A DNA stretch of 64,000 bases from Winogradskyella undariae (lineage in GTDB: Bacteria; Bacteroidota; Bacteroidia; Flavobacteriales; Flavobacteriaceae). The translations under genes were made by a program, and so were the position numbers. Position 1 is the stretch's first letter. Each line of letters starts with the position of its first letter. The DNA is taken from contig NZ_JABTEL010000001.1 in assembly GCF_013285155.1 (NCBI RefSeq), positions 62,001 to 126,000 on the forward strand. The letters are read 5' to 3'. The notes under the pieces are model-generated. The model ran no database searches, was not told the origin of the DNA, and worked only from the letters and a program-made list of their open reading frames with translations. This document shows positions 31,902-40,975 of the stretch, in pieces.

Positions 31902-33218
31902 ATGAGTGCAAAAACAATTGCTTACGTACCGAATAAGGTAAAAGATATGTCGCTTGCGGCATGGGGAAGAAAAGAAATTAAATTGGCTGAAGCAGAAATG
32001 CCAGGTTTAATGAGTCTTAGAGAAGAGTATAAAAATGAGCAGCCTTTAAAAGGAGCACGTATTGCAGGTTGTTTACATATGACGATTCAAACAGCGGTTT
32101 TAATTGAAACATTACAAGCTTTAGGTGCTGAAGTGACTTGGAGTTCTTGTAATATTTTCTCTACGCAAGACCAAGCTGCTGCAGCAATTGCTGAAGCTGG
32201 TACAGCTGTTTATGCATGGAAAGGATTAACAGAAGAAGAGTTTGATTGGTGTATTGAACAAACTTTATTTTTTGGTGAAGATCGTAAACCATTAAACATG
32301 ATTCTTGATGACGGTGGTGATTTAACGAACATGGTTTTGGATAAGTATCCAGAATTATCTGCTGGAATTAAAGGTCTTTCTGAAGAAACTACAACAGGGG
32401 TTCACAGACTTTATGAGCGTGTTAAAAATGGTACATTAACAATGCCTGCTATTAACGTAAATGATTCTGTAACAAAATCTAAATTTGATAATAAGTACGG
32501 TTGTAAAGAATCTGCAGTAGATGCAATTCGTAGAGCAACAGATATTATGTTAGCTGGTAAGCGTGTAACTGTTTGTGGTTATGGTGATGTTGGTAAAGGA
32601 ACAGCTGCTTCTTTTAAAGGTGCAGGTTCTATTGTAACAGTTACTGAAATTGACCCAATTTGTGCATTACAAGCTGCAATGGACGGTTTTGAAGTTAAGA
32701 AATTAGAAACTGTAGTTGGTAATTCTGATATTATTATTACAACAACAGGTAACAAAGATATTGTAAGAGCTGAGCATTTTGAAGCAATGAAAGATAAAGT
32801 TATCGTTGCTAACATTGGTCACTTTGATAATGAGATTCAAGTAGGTTGGTTAAACGAGAAACACGGTCATACTAAAGATACTATTAAGCCTCAGGTTGAT
32901 AAATATAACATCAACGGAAACGATATTATTTTACTTGCAGAAGGACGTTTAGTAAACTTAGGTTGTGCAACAGGTCACCCAAGTTTTGTAATGAGTAATT
33001 CATTTACAAACCAAACTTTAGCGCAAATTGAACTTTGGAAAAACAGTTTCAGTTATGAAAATGACGTGTACATGTTGCCAAAGCATTTAGATGAAAAAGT
33101 AGCAAAATTACACTTAGAAAAAATTGGTGTTGAGTTGACTGAATTAGCAGAATACCAAGCGGATTATATTGGTGTAAAAGTTGAAGGGCCTTATAAGCCA
33201 GAGCATTACAGATATTAA
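31902..33218 (+). CDS. ahcY: adenosylhomocysteinase
   Basis: 438 residues. The substrate-binding region has [20 protein letters not shown] (about 54-73) and [20 protein letters not shown]. The NAD-binding turn is [12 protein letters not shown] (about 223-234). The C-terminus ends [10 protein letters not shown], the conserved tail with the NAD-contacting Lys and Tyr. The enzyme splits S-adenosylhomocysteine into homocysteine and adenosine, completing the SAM cycle. It is a single gene closed by a terminator at 33286-33318. Confidence 0.98.
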   Translation: MSAKTIAYVPNKVKDMSLAAWGRKEIKLAEAEMPGLMSLREEYKNEQPLKGARIAGCLHMTIQTAVLIETLQALGAEVTWSSCNIFSTQDQAAAAIAEAGTAVYAWKGLTEEEFDWCIEQTLFFGEDRKPLNMILDDGGDLTNMVLDKYPELSAGIKGLSEETTTGVHRLYERVKNGTLTMPAINVNDSVTKSKFDNKYGCKESAVDAIRRATDIMLAGKRVTVCGYGDVGKGTAASFKGAGSIVTVTEIDPICALQAAMDGFEVKKLETVVGNSDIIITTTGNKDIVRAEHFEAMKDKVIVANIGHFDNEIQVGWLNEKHGHTKDTIKPQVDKYNINGNDIILLAEGRLVNLGCATGHPSFVMSNSFTNQTLAQIELWKNSFSYENDVYMLPKHLDEKVAKLHLEKIGVELTELAEYQADYIGVKVEGPYKPEHYRY

Positions 33219-33225
33219 TCAATGA

Positions 33226-33264
33226 GTGTCATTGCAAGACGCTTTTTAGCGATGAAGCAATCTC
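33226..33264. repeat. short palindromic element of the ATTGC..GCAAT type
   Basis: GTGTCATTGCAAGACGC then AGCGATGAAGCAATCTC: ATTGC pairs with GCAAT around a small inner arm. It resembles a very common interspersed element in Flavobacteriaceae genomes, from memory. Confidence 0.5.
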
Positions 33265-33285
33265 ATTAATTGAAATTGAATTTTT

Positions 33286-33318
33286 AAAAATCCCAAGCAT
33301 TAGTGTTTGGGGTTTTTT
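33286..33318 (+). terminator. terminator of ahcY
   Basis: Stem of TCCCAA and TTGGGG with A/T extensions, followed by eight or more T. Confidence 0.75.
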
Positions 33319-33337
33319 TTCTTTTAAATTAAAAAAA

Positions 33338-33817
33338 GGTTCTCGATACAAAATTGCAGAAAAAGCAATTTCACTCGAACTGACGTCTTGCGTTAAACAA
33401 GAATTATTATGATTAGTGTTATCGTCACTTCGAGTGATTTTTGAGGTACGATAAATCGTATTGAGAAGTGTTGTTTTAGTTTTTAGGAGTTATTGAGTTT
33501 TAATTTAATTGGTTCTCGATACAAAATTGGAGAAAAAGCAATTCCACTCGGACAGACGGTTTGCGTGAAATAAGAATTATAGTGATTACTATTTCGTCAC
33601 TTCGAGTGATTTTTGAGGTACGATAAATCGTATCGAGAAGTGTTGTTTTAGTTTTTAGGAGTTGTTGAGTTTTAATTTGATTAGTTCTCGATATAAAATT
33701 GCAGAAAAAGCAATTCCACTTGAACTGACGGCTTGCGTTAAACAAGAATTATAATGATTACTGTTATCGTCACTTCGAGTGATTTTGAGGCACGACAAAT
33801 CGTATCGAGAAGTGTTT
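33338..33817. repeat. three tandem copies of a ~172-bp repeat built of imperfect palindromes
   Basis: Copies start at 33338, 33511 and 33683 (spacing 173 and 172 bp); the last is shortened. In each, a ~128-bp part is bounded by TTCTCGATAC and GTATCGAGAA (one mismatch in copy 1). Inside, CACTCGAACTGACG faces CGTCACTTCGAGTG. A spacer containing TTTAGTTTTTAGGAGTT separates the first two junctions. No coding capacity is supported. Confidence 0.9.
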
Positions 33818-33832
33818 ATTAAGTATAAAAAA

Positions 33833-33863
33833 GACCTCACAGATTTTAATAATCAGTGAGGTC
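33833..33863. terminator. convergent hairpin between repeat island and S46 peptidase gene
   Basis: GACCTCAC and GTGAGGTC arms with a 15-nt loop, preceded by AAAAAA; on the minus strand a T-run follows. A hairpin with the same arms occurs at 58863-58893. Confidence 0.65.
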
Positions 33864-33911
33864 TAATATATTTTAGAGTTAGCAATTGCTAACTTAGGAC
33901 TTAATTACGGC

Positions 33912-36050
33912 CTACTTTCTCTTTTTGTTCTTGCGTTTTTTCTTTTTCTTAGAATCATCTTTTTTAGGATGTACTAAGGTCATTTCATCAATTAAGTGTT
34001 GTGCACCTGCGTATTTATCTACGATGAAAAGTACGTAACGTAAATCGACCATAATGTTTCGGCAAATTTCAGGATCGTAATTCATATCACTCATTGTTCC
34101 TTCCCAAACACGGTCAAAGTTTAAACCAACTAAGTTTCCTACAGCATCAATAGCAGGACTTCCAGAGTTTCCCCCTGTGGTATGATTCGTACCTAAGAAA
34201 CAAACCGGTACCTTTCCGTTGCTATCTGCATATTGCCCGTAATCTTTAGCTTCGTAAAGTTCAATTAGTTTTTGTGGCACATCAAACTCATAATCACCTG
34301 GAATATATTTTTCAATCACACCATTTAAATAACTCACTGGGTTGTAATACACAGCATCTCTTGGCGAATAACCTCTAACTTGTCCGTAAGTAACACGCAG
34401 CGTACTGTTAGCATCAGGGAAATAACGTTCGTTAGGTAAGGCTTCCATTAATGCAGTCATGTATTCGGTTTGTAAAGCTGTGATAGGTGCATTCTTTGCT
34501 TCGTAATCTTTATTAATTGAATCAAAAAATTCTGTAATCATTGGTTTTGCATAAGCAAAAGCGGCATCATTATTAAGGTTTTTTATCACGGTATCAGCAT
34601 CACCTTCTAATAATTTTAGAGCAGAGTCTAAATGAGTAAAGGCTGTTTTGTCATAAATTGTAGCATCTACATCTTTACTATACAACGGCATTACATTAAG
34701 GTAGACTCCTTTGTCAACGTCAACATCGTAGTTTTTATGAATCCCTTTTAAAGTTCCTGTTAAACTTGCTTTAGCGTTTTCAAGAATTGCAGGGTTTTCA
34801 ATTAAAGCTTGTTCAATTTGGTAAGCTCTAAATGTCATTTGCATTAATTCATTGGTAGTGAAAAAGACTTCAATAAAGTTTCTTCTCTTAATATCTATAG
34901 GTGCAAAATCTTTATATAGTTTATCAAATTCAGGAAGGATATGACCGTATTTGTCCTCTAGTCCTTTTTCTTTTAAAGCTTTGGTAAAAGTAGCTTCAAA
35001 TTCTCTGCGTTTTTCAACAGCATTAGTTTTCTTAATTCCTAAGTTTTCACCAATCCACTTTTTCCAAGCATTAGCAATTCTAGCTTGTTTAGAAGCGTAT
35101 TTAATACGCACATCATCGCTAGTTTTCATTTTTTGGTCAATAACTTTTAGAGCCGCTTCACGAATAGCGATGTTTGTTGGGTTAAATTCCTCTGTAATAT
35201 GTTCAATTGCTACTGCAGGTAGATATTCGCTAGTTGTACCAGGAAAACCAAATACCATCGTAAAATCACCTTCTTCAACACCATCTAAAGAGATCGGAAG
35301 AAAATGTTTAGGCTTGTAAGGTTGGTTGTCTTTACTGTATTTTGCAGGACGGTTATTAGCATCTGCATAAATACGAAACATAGAAAAATCACCGGTATGT
35401 CTTGGGAAAACCCAGTTGTCAGTATCGCTACCAAATTTACCAATACTTGTTGGTGGTGCACCTACTAAACGGATATCTTCAAAACGTTCTGTTACAAAAA
35501 GAAAATATTGATTGCCTTCAAAAAATGCTTTTGTCTTTACATCTTGCCAGGTTTCTTTTGGCCAAGTTTTTAAAGCAGCATTACTATTTTTAGAAATTAT
35601 AGATTGTTTTTCTGTTTCCGTCATGTTAGCTGTAATTCCTTTTAAAACCACATCAGAAACATCATGAATACTCACAATAAACTCAATAAATAAACCTTCA
35701 TTTGGTAATTCGTCTTCTAAATTCATGGCCCAAAAACCATCTTTTAGATAATCATTTTCTAAAGAAGAGTGCGATTGTATCTGGCTAAAACCACAGTGGT
35801 GATTGGTAAGTACTAAACCTTGGTCTGAAATAACTTCACTTGTACAGCCACCATTAAAATGGCCAATGGCATCTTTTAAGCTTGAGTTGTTAACATCGTA
35901 AATATCTTGAGCTGTTAATTTACTGCCCAAACTTTGCATTTCATCTTCGTTCATACCCTCTAAAAGTGAAGGAATCCACATGCCTCCTTGCTGTGCCGAG
36001 ACTTGAAAAACAACGAAAAAGAAAAGAATTTTAAAAAATCGCATATTCAA
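33912..36050 (-). CDS. S46 family dipeptidyl-peptidase, DPP11-type specificity
   Basis: 712 residues, normal for S46. Signal peptide ends at about 19 (FQVSAQ). The catalytic His is in LVLTNHHCGFSQIQ and the catalytic Ser629 in TTGGNSGSPAID. Eighteen residues after Ser629 stands Arg647 (GLNFDRVWEG). In Porphyromonas DPP11 this place is Arg673 and selects Asp/Glu at P1, while DPP7 has Gly. So release of X-Asp/X-Glu dipeptides is predicted. The C-terminal 17 residues are nearly all Lys/Arg, an unusual tail. Periplasmic. Confidence 0.93.
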   Translation of the reverse strand: MNMRFFKILFFFVVFQVSAQQGGMWIPSLLEGMNEDEMQSLGSKLTAQDIYDVNNSSLKDAIGHFNGGCTSEVISDQGLVLTNHHCGFSQIQSHSSLENDYLKDGFWAMNLEDELPNEGLFIEFIVSIHDVSDVVLKGITANMTETEKQSIISKNSNAALKTWPKETWQDVKTKAFFEGNQYFLFVTERFEDIRLVGAPPTSIGKFGSDTDNWVFPRHTGDFSMFRIYADANNRPAKYSKDNQPYKPKHFLPISLDGVEEGDFTMVFGFPGTTSEYLPAVAIEHITEEFNPTNIAIREAALKVIDQKMKTSDDVRIKYASKQARIANAWKKWIGENLGIKKTNAVEKRREFEATFTKALKEKGLEDKYGHILPEFDKLYKDFAPIDIKRRNFIEVFFTTNELMQMTFRAYQIEQALIENPAILENAKASLTGTLKGIHKNYDVDVDKGVYLNVMPLYSKDVDATIYDKTAFTHLDSALKLLEGDADTVIKNLNNDAAFAYAKPMITEFFDSINKDYEAKNAPITALQTEYMTALMEALPNERYFPDANSTLRVTYGQVRGYSPRDAVYYNPVSYLNGVIEKYIPGDYEFDVPQKLIELYEAKDYGQYADSNGKVPVCFLGTNHTTGGNSGSPAIDAVGNLVGLNFDRVWEGTMSDMNYDPEICRNIMVDLRYVLFIVDKYAGAQHLIDEMTLVHPKKDDSKKKKKRKNKKRK

Positions 36051-36128
36051 TATTTTTTTAGTTTTTGTAAAGATAGAAAAGCTTGTTTTATATCTTTAAT
36101 GTTTTTGTACATAAAGCCTACTTTTTTT

Positions 36129-37271
36129 ATGAATTTCACATCTAAATTACCAAACACAGGGACAACGATTTTTACTGTTATGAGTGCTTTGGCTAAAGAG
36201 TATAATGCAATTAATTTATCGCAAGGTTTTCCTAATTATCCTAGTTCTCAGAAACTGAATACTTTGGTTTATGACGCCATGAATAAAGGCTATAATCAAT
36301 ATGCACCAATGGCTGGGAATTTAGATTTGCGGTTGGCTATTGCTCATAAATATGAGTTGTTATATAAAAGTAAATACCATCCAGAAAAAGAAATTACAGT
36401 AACAGCAGGAGCAACACAAGCTATTTATACGATTATTTCTACATTTATTAGAAAAGATGATGAGGTAGTTATTTTCAAACCTGCTTATGATTGTTATGAG
36501 CCTGCAGTTGAAATTAATGGAGGGAAACCAATTGCTATTCAGTTATCAGCACCAAATTATAAAGTGAATTGGGAAGAGGTTGCTTCAAAAATAACATCTA
36601 AAACAAAGATGATTATTATCAATTCACCTCATAATCCAAGTGGGACAATTTGGTCTAAAGAGGATATGCTTCAACTTCAAAAAATAACTATAAACACTAA
36701 TATTATAGTTTTAAGTGATGAGGTTTATGAACATATTATATTTGATGCAGAACAACATCAGAGTGTTTGTTTATTTAAGGATTTAAAACAACGTAGTTTT
36801 ATTACGGCTTCCTTCGGAAAAACGTTTCATAATACGGGTTGGAAAATTGGGTATTGTTGTGCTCCTGAAGAATTAATGTCCGAATTTAGAAAAGTACATC
36901 AATTTAATGTGTTTTCAGTGCATCATCCGTCTCAAAAAGGGATTGCGGATTATATGAAAGATGAAGAAAGTTATTTAAGTTTGAATATTTTTTTTCAGCG
37001 TAAACGAGATTTGTTCTTAAATTTAATTTCAGAATCTAGATTTAAATTTCAAGCCTCTAAAGGCACCTATTTTCAAGTATTAGATTATAGTGATATTACA
37101 AATGAATATGATGTAGATTTTGTAAAACGATTAACAAAAGAATTTAAAATAGCTGCTATTCCATTGTCTGTATTTAATACTAATAATGAGGATGATAAAG
37201 TGTTACGGTTTTGTTTTGCAAAAACAGAAGAAACTTTAATACAAGCTGCTGAAATTTTGAATAGGATTTAA
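36129..37271 (+). CDS. PLP-dependent methionine-type aminotransferase (YbdL-like)
   Basis: 380 residues from the ATG at 36129. An in-frame extension back to 35988 overlaps the S46 gene start and adds non-conserved sequence, so it is rejected. The motifs INLSQGFPNYPSSQ, TVTAGATQAIY, NSPHNPSGTIW, SDEVYEHI and the PLP-Lys region SFGKTFHNTGWKIGY show a class I/II fold-type I aminotransferase like YbdL. YbdL/KAT-type enzymes transaminate methionine or its keto acid with glutamine. The omega-amidase that removes the resulting ketoglutaramate is encoded at 38543, in the same direction. Confidence 0.9.
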   Translation: MNFTSKLPNTGTTIFTVMSALAKEYNAINLSQGFPNYPSSQKLNTLVYDAMNKGYNQYAPMAGNLDLRLAIAHKYELLYKSKYHPEKEITVTAGATQAIYTIISTFIRKDDEVVIFKPAYDCYEPAVEINGGKPIAIQLSAPNYKVNWEEVASKITSKTKMIIINSPHNPSGTIWSKEDMLQLQKITINTNIIVLSDEVYEHIIFDAEQHQSVCLFKDLKQRSFITASFGKTFHNTGWKIGYCCAPEELMSEFRKVHQFNVFSVHHPSQKGIADYMKDEESYLSLNIFFQRKRDLFLNLISESRFKFQASKGTYFQVLDYSDITNEYDVDFVKRLTKEFKIAAIPLSVFNTNNEDDKVLRFCFAKTEETLIQAAEILNRI

Positions 37272-37347
37272 TGTTAAAACTTTCGTAATGTAGTGACGCT
37301 ATCAATTCTTTAGTGTCTAAATTATAGAAACAAAAATTATATATAAT

Positions 37348-37875
37348 ATGAAATTTCAATATGTATTTATTTTCTTTTTAATAAGTTTAATGCTGTCTTG
37401 TGGTAGTAGTGATCGTGTTATTATGACAGATGGAAAAGTTTATGAAATAAAAGGTAATTCTATTAAAAACGATGGTGCCGATGTTACAGAAACTTTATCG
37501 GAGGAACGTAAGTCAGAAATAGAAGCGACACTAAAAGCAAATAATAAAGCTAAAGCAGAAGCAGAGCAGTTGCAAGAATCTCTTAAGGCACAGCAAAAAG
37601 AGTTGAAAAAAGCAAAAGAAGAGGCGGAAGCAAAACAAGAAAAACTAGAGGAGCAACAAGAGGTATTAGAAAAAAAGATTGAAGATAAAGAAGATGCACG
37701 TAAAGATTTTTTAAAGGCAAAGAAGAGTTTAGATAATAAACAGAAGAAATTTGAAAAATTAAAAGATAAAGGAAAGCTATCTCCTAATGATGAGGAAAAA
37801 TGGTCTGAAGAATTAGACGATTTAGAAAAAGAGTTTGAAGAAGCAAAAGAAAAAATGAATAACTTAAATAAATAA
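37348..37875 (+). CDS. coiled-coil lipoprotein, paralogue of the next gene
   Basis: 175 residues. Signal peptide with lipobox LMLSC (Cys about 18). Residues ~28-50 (DGKVYEIKGNSI, then DGADVTETLS) and the C-terminal KFEKLKDKGKLSPNDEEKW both have clear counterparts in the neighbouring protein at 37881. The middle (about 55-130) is a Lys/Glu/Ala-rich coiled coil. It lies 5 bp before its paralogue. No function is known; an envelope-located structural or scaffold role is a guess. Family not recognised. Confidence 0.75.
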   Translation: MKFQYVFIFFLISLMLSCGSSDRVIMTDGKVYEIKGNSIKNDGADVTETLSEERKSEIEATLKANNKAKAEAEQLQESLKAQQKELKKAKEEAEAKQEKLEEQQEVLEKKIEDKEDARKDFLKAKKSLDNKQKKFEKLKDKGKLSPNDEEKWSEELDDLEKEFEEAKEKMNNLNK

Positions 37876-37880
37876 AAATT

Positions 37881-38540
37881 ATGAAATATATATTAACTTG
37901 TGTAAGTCTAGTATTTGCGTTGTTTTTAAACGCGCAAGAAGTAACCAAAGAAGGGAAAATCTACGAGGTTAAAAGTGAGAAAATCTTTTTAGAAGGAAAG
38001 GATGTGACAGAAACTTTAAGTTTAGAAGAAAAAGCAGTTATTTTTAAAGAAGCGGCTACAATTTCAGAAAAAATTAAAGTAGAAGCAGCAGCAAAATTAG
38101 AAGAAGCTAAAGCAAAAGAAGAAGCGGCAAAAGTAAAAGCTGAAGAAGAGAAGGTTAAAGTTGCTGATGCTAAAGCGAAAAAAGAAGAAGAAAAAGCGAT
38201 AAAGAAAAAGGAAGCTGCAGCAAAAAAGCTTGAAAAAGAAGAAGCTAAAGCCGTAAAAGAAAAAGAAGATGCTGCTAAGGAGTTAGAAAAGGAAAAAAAG
38301 GCTGCTGAGAAAGCTGAGAAAAAGGCAGAGAAAGCAGAAAAGAAAGCTGAAAAAGCATTAGAAAAAGAAGAAAAATTAGAAGCTAATTTGGCAAAAGCTG
38401 AAGATAAATTAGACAAAGCTCAAAAAAAATACGAGAAGTTAAAAAGAAAAGGTGAATTGTCTCCTGTCGATGAAAATAAGTGGATGGATAAATTAGAGAA
38501 GCTTACTGACAAAGTAAATAAAGCGAAACGAAAATTATAA
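37881..38540 (+). CDS. secreted Ala/Lys/Glu-rich coiled-coil protein, paralogue of the previous gene
   Basis: 219 residues. Signal peptide MKYILTCVSLVFALFLNAQ, cleavable, no lipobox. Residues ~22-48 (EGKIYEVKSEKI, then EGKDVTETLSLEE) and the C-terminal KYEKLKRKGELSPVDENKW match the lipoprotein at 37348. Between them lies a ~130-residue coiled coil with repeated EKKAEKA units. The stop is 2 bp before the omega-amidase ATG, so the three genes are one operon. The low-complexity centre generates a spurious antisense frame. Confidence 0.75.
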   Translation: MKYILTCVSLVFALFLNAQEVTKEGKIYEVKSEKIFLEGKDVTETLSLEEKAVIFKEAATISEKIKVEAAAKLEEAKAKEEAAKVKAEEEKVKVADAKAKKEEEKAIKKKEAAAKKLEKEEAKAVKEKEDAAKELEKEKKAAEKAEKKAEKAEKKAEKALEKEEKLEANLAKAEDKLDKAQKKYEKLKRKGELSPVDENKWMDKLEKLTDKVNKAKRKL

Positions 38541-38542
38541 AT

Positions 38543-39331
38543 ATGTCTAACGTTTTAAACGTAGCCTTAATACAAACGTCTTTAGTTTGGGAAAACCCAA
38601 AAGAAAATAGACGTTTACTAAATGATAAGATCAATACCATAACGGGTGTTGATCTTATTGTTTTACCAGAGATGTTTACTTCTGGTTTTACCATGAAGCC
38701 AGAATTAGTTGCGGAGCCAATGGATGGTGAAACAATATTATGGTTAAAGCAATTAGCAAAAGAAAAAAACGCAGTTATTATGGGGAGTCTTGTGATTTCT
38801 GAAAATAATAATTTCTATAATCGTATGGTTTGTGTAGAGCCTTCTGGTAAAATTACGACTTATGACAAACGACATACATTCACTTTAGCAGGTGAAGATA
38901 AAGTATATACTGCTGGTTCAGAAAAAGTAATATTCAATTATAAAGGTTGGAAAATTTGTCCGTTGGTATGCTACGATTTACGTTTCCCTGTTTGGGCTAG
39001 AAATGTTGAGGATTACGACCTTTTGATATATGTTGCCAATTGGCCAAAAGTTCGGATTAAAGCTTGGGATGCTTTGTTACAAGCTAGAGCCATAGAGAAT
39101 ATGACGTATTGTATTGGTGTTAATAGAGTAGGACTCGACGGGAATAATTATGAACATTCTGGGCACTCAGTGGTTTACGACGTTTTAGGGAATAGATTAG
39201 ATCATATTTCTGAAAACGAGGAAACTATAGAATTCGTTACATTACATAAAGACGCTATTAAAAAATACCGAGAAAAATTAAACTTTTTAAATGACGGAGA
39301 CGGATTTAGTCTAAAAGTTCAAATTCAATAA
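38543..39331 (+). CDS. nitrilase-family omega-amidase (YafV-like)
   Basis: 262 residues. The catalytic triad Glu43 (LPEMFTSGF), Lys109 (YDKRHTF) and Cys143 (PLVCYDLRFPVW) is complete. The order and context match YafV/Nit2 omega-amidases, which hydrolyse 2-oxoglutaramate, the product of glutamine-dependent transamination. It is two bases after the coiled-coil gene and ~1.3 kb after the aminotransferase. Together they form the glutamine transaminase-omega-amidase pair used in methionine keto-acid salvage. Its last 26 bp overlap the end of the convergent lipoprotein gene. Confidence 0.92.
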   Translation: MSNVLNVALIQTSLVWENPKENRRLLNDKINTITGVDLIVLPEMFTSGFTMKPELVAEPMDGETILWLKQLAKEKNAVIMGSLVISENNNFYNRMVCVEPSGKITTYDKRHTFTLAGEDKVYTAGSEKVIFNYKGWKICPLVCYDLRFPVWARNVEDYDLLIYVANWPKVRIKAWDALLQARAIENMTYCIGVNRVGLDGNNYEHSGHSVVYDVLGNRLDHISENEETIEFVTLHKDAIKKYREKLNFLNDGDGFSLKVQIQ

Positions 39332-40919
39332 CGAAATCAAAATTAGCACGCACGTCATCTAATTCTTCTTTTGGATAACTGACACGTTCAGGTTGAATTC
39401 CTAATAAGAAATTACCTGTGTCATATTTTCCGTTTTCATTAGTATCAAAAATAGCTCGCATTTTATATTTTTTTGGAGTCAAATTTGTGAAATCTACAAC
39501 AGGAATATCTTTAGCATAACGTTCGAATAAAACCACATCATTATTATCTATTAGCTGAACAATCATTGGTAGCTTAGCATTAATTAGGTTCACTCTAATG
39601 TTACCATAATCAGATTTCATTTTAGTTTTAATTTTGAAATTTAGAGTGTCTTTATTGGTATCTTCGTAAAAATCAGTTAATGTACCTGGTAGTAAAGTGA
39701 AATTATATTCTTGACCTTCTATTTTATCTATGGGAAATCTATATTTATTGTAGATTGAATCATATTCAACCTTATAAGTTACAGCTAAAGAATCTTTGTC
39801 TATAACTTTAATTTTTGTGGTATCAATTTTAGATAAAGGTATATTAGCTTCAAGAGTAAATTCATCTTCAAAATTAATAGCACCTTGTGTTAAAGCTGTA
39901 ATTTTTAAAGAATCGCTTTTTAATGCTCTAAAACGATGTTTAAAAGTGTCTATTTTTTTTCCATTAGTCACTGTGAAAAATGTAGTATCAATTTCAAACT
40001 TTGGTTGATACCAATAATACAAAGTATCCGTTTCTTTGTCTTTTACAATTCTAGTTTTATAACCTTCAGGCGTTTCACCTAGGACATTAATTCTCATGGC
40101 TTCATAATCACCTTCGTATGGGAAAATGATTCGTTTTTCACCATCTTGTGTTGGTTTAATAGCTTTGAAGTTTACGTCTTCATTAAATAATTTTAAGCCA
40201 TAAGTCGAATCTGACGGTACAGTAATATACCCCTCTTTAAAACCTATTTTATCATCTTTTTGATTAAAGATATAATTCGAATTTTCATCTTTTAAAGCAA
40301 TTAGTTTATAAGTACCTTCTTTGATGTTATCGATACTAAAACTTGTAAGACTGTCTAATGTGTTCGTTATGTATCTTGGTTTTTCTTTATAAACGATAGA
40401 ATCCGAATATGTAGAGTCTACTTCATAAAGCATTACAGAAATAAATGTATCGGGCTCTTTTTTTAAAGCATCTTCAACAAATCCTTTTACGGATAATGAA
40501 TCAATAGTATTTCCTGTAGAAAACACATAACGGTAATAAGGATAAGGATTGCTTTCGTTATAATCCACTATACTTTCTCCAAAATTAAAAGCATAAGTAG
40601 TATTAGCATCTAGCGTATCTTTTATTTTGATAGATATTGTTTTGCTAGCACCACTTGCAGGAGAAACGACAGGAGCATTATCCATTGGAGGCGATATAAT
40701 AAGTTGTTTCTGAAGATCTTTTATTTGAACATATTCATTAAACTGTATAATAATCTCATCACCTTTAAAATTAGTTGAGAAATTTTTTGGGTTAGATGAT
40801 ATTATTTCAGGAGGTAAAATATCTTTTTCTCCACCAGTTGGTGTACCGCGATTAGCACAACTTACAATACTAATTGAAATTAACAGTATACTTATAATTC
40901 GAATAAAAGATAAACGCAT
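39306..40919 (-). CDS. Ig-like domain lipoprotein
   Basis: 537 residues. Lipoprotein signal peptide with lipobox ISIVSC (Cys about 21). The next ~100 residues, beginning GTPTGGEKDILPPEIISSNP and with IIIQFNEYVQIKD, are an SbsA/Big_5-type Ig-like domain. The rest is beta-rich (LKDENSNYIFNQKDDKIGF; RAIFDTNENGKYDTGNFL) with repeated Ig/carboxypeptidase-regulatory-like folds. Similar lipoproteins are widespread in Bacteroidota without known function. It overlaps the omega-amidase gene 3' end. Confidence 0.8.
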   Translation of the reverse strand: MRLSFIRIISILLISISIVSCANRGTPTGGEKDILPPEIISSNPKNFSTNFKGDEIIIQFNEYVQIKDLQKQLIISPPMDNAPVVSPASGASKTISIKIKDTLDANTTYAFNFGESIVDYNESNPYPYYRYVFSTGNTIDSLSVKGFVEDALKKEPDTFISVMLYEVDSTYSDSIVYKEKPRYITNTLDSLTSFSIDNIKEGTYKLIALKDENSNYIFNQKDDKIGFKEGYITVPSDSTYGLKLFNEDVNFKAIKPTQDGEKRIIFPYEGDYEAMRINVLGETPEGYKTRIVKDKETDTLYYWYQPKFEIDTTFFTVTNGKKIDTFKHRFRALKSDSLKITALTQGAINFEDEFTLEANIPLSKIDTTKIKVIDKDSLAVTYKVEYDSIYNKYRFPIDKIEGQEYNFTLLPGTLTDFYEDTNKDTLNFKIKTKMKSDYGNIRVNLINAKLPMIVQLIDNNDVVLFERYAKDIPVVDFTNLTPKKYKMRAIFDTNENGKYDTGNFLLGIQPERVSYPKEELDDVRANFDFVIEFELLD

Positions 40920-40975
40920 CTATTTTATAATAATTTAATACAAAGAAACAACTATAAATTAAAGTAACGAAAAAA

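Larger units (their letters stand above)
33219..33911. other. 693-bp intergenic repeat island
   Basis: It contains a short dispersed-type palindromic element (33226-33264), the ahcY terminator, three tandem copies of a ~172-bp repeat (33338-33817) and a convergent terminator (33833-33863). Frames open on the minus strand here arise from the repeats and are not genes. Confidence 0.8.

Noticed and set aside
33338..33817. CRISPR array
   Set aside because: Repeats are ~172 bp with no short unique spacers, and no cas gene is present.
33500..33840. Two open frames on the minus strand in the repeat island
   Set aside because: They are read through the ~172-bp repeats, differ between copies and have no start signal, signal peptide or domain. 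The repeats explain them.
35988..36128. Upstream extension of the aminotransferase
   Set aside because: It overlaps the divergent S46 gene's start and promoter and adds 47 residues not typical for the family.
37961..38416. A 151-codon antisense frame opposite the coiled-coil gene, rich in Ser, Ala and Phe
   Set aside because: It is the mirror of a Lys/Glu/Ala low-complexity sequence; the plus-strand gene has a signal peptide and tight operon spacing.
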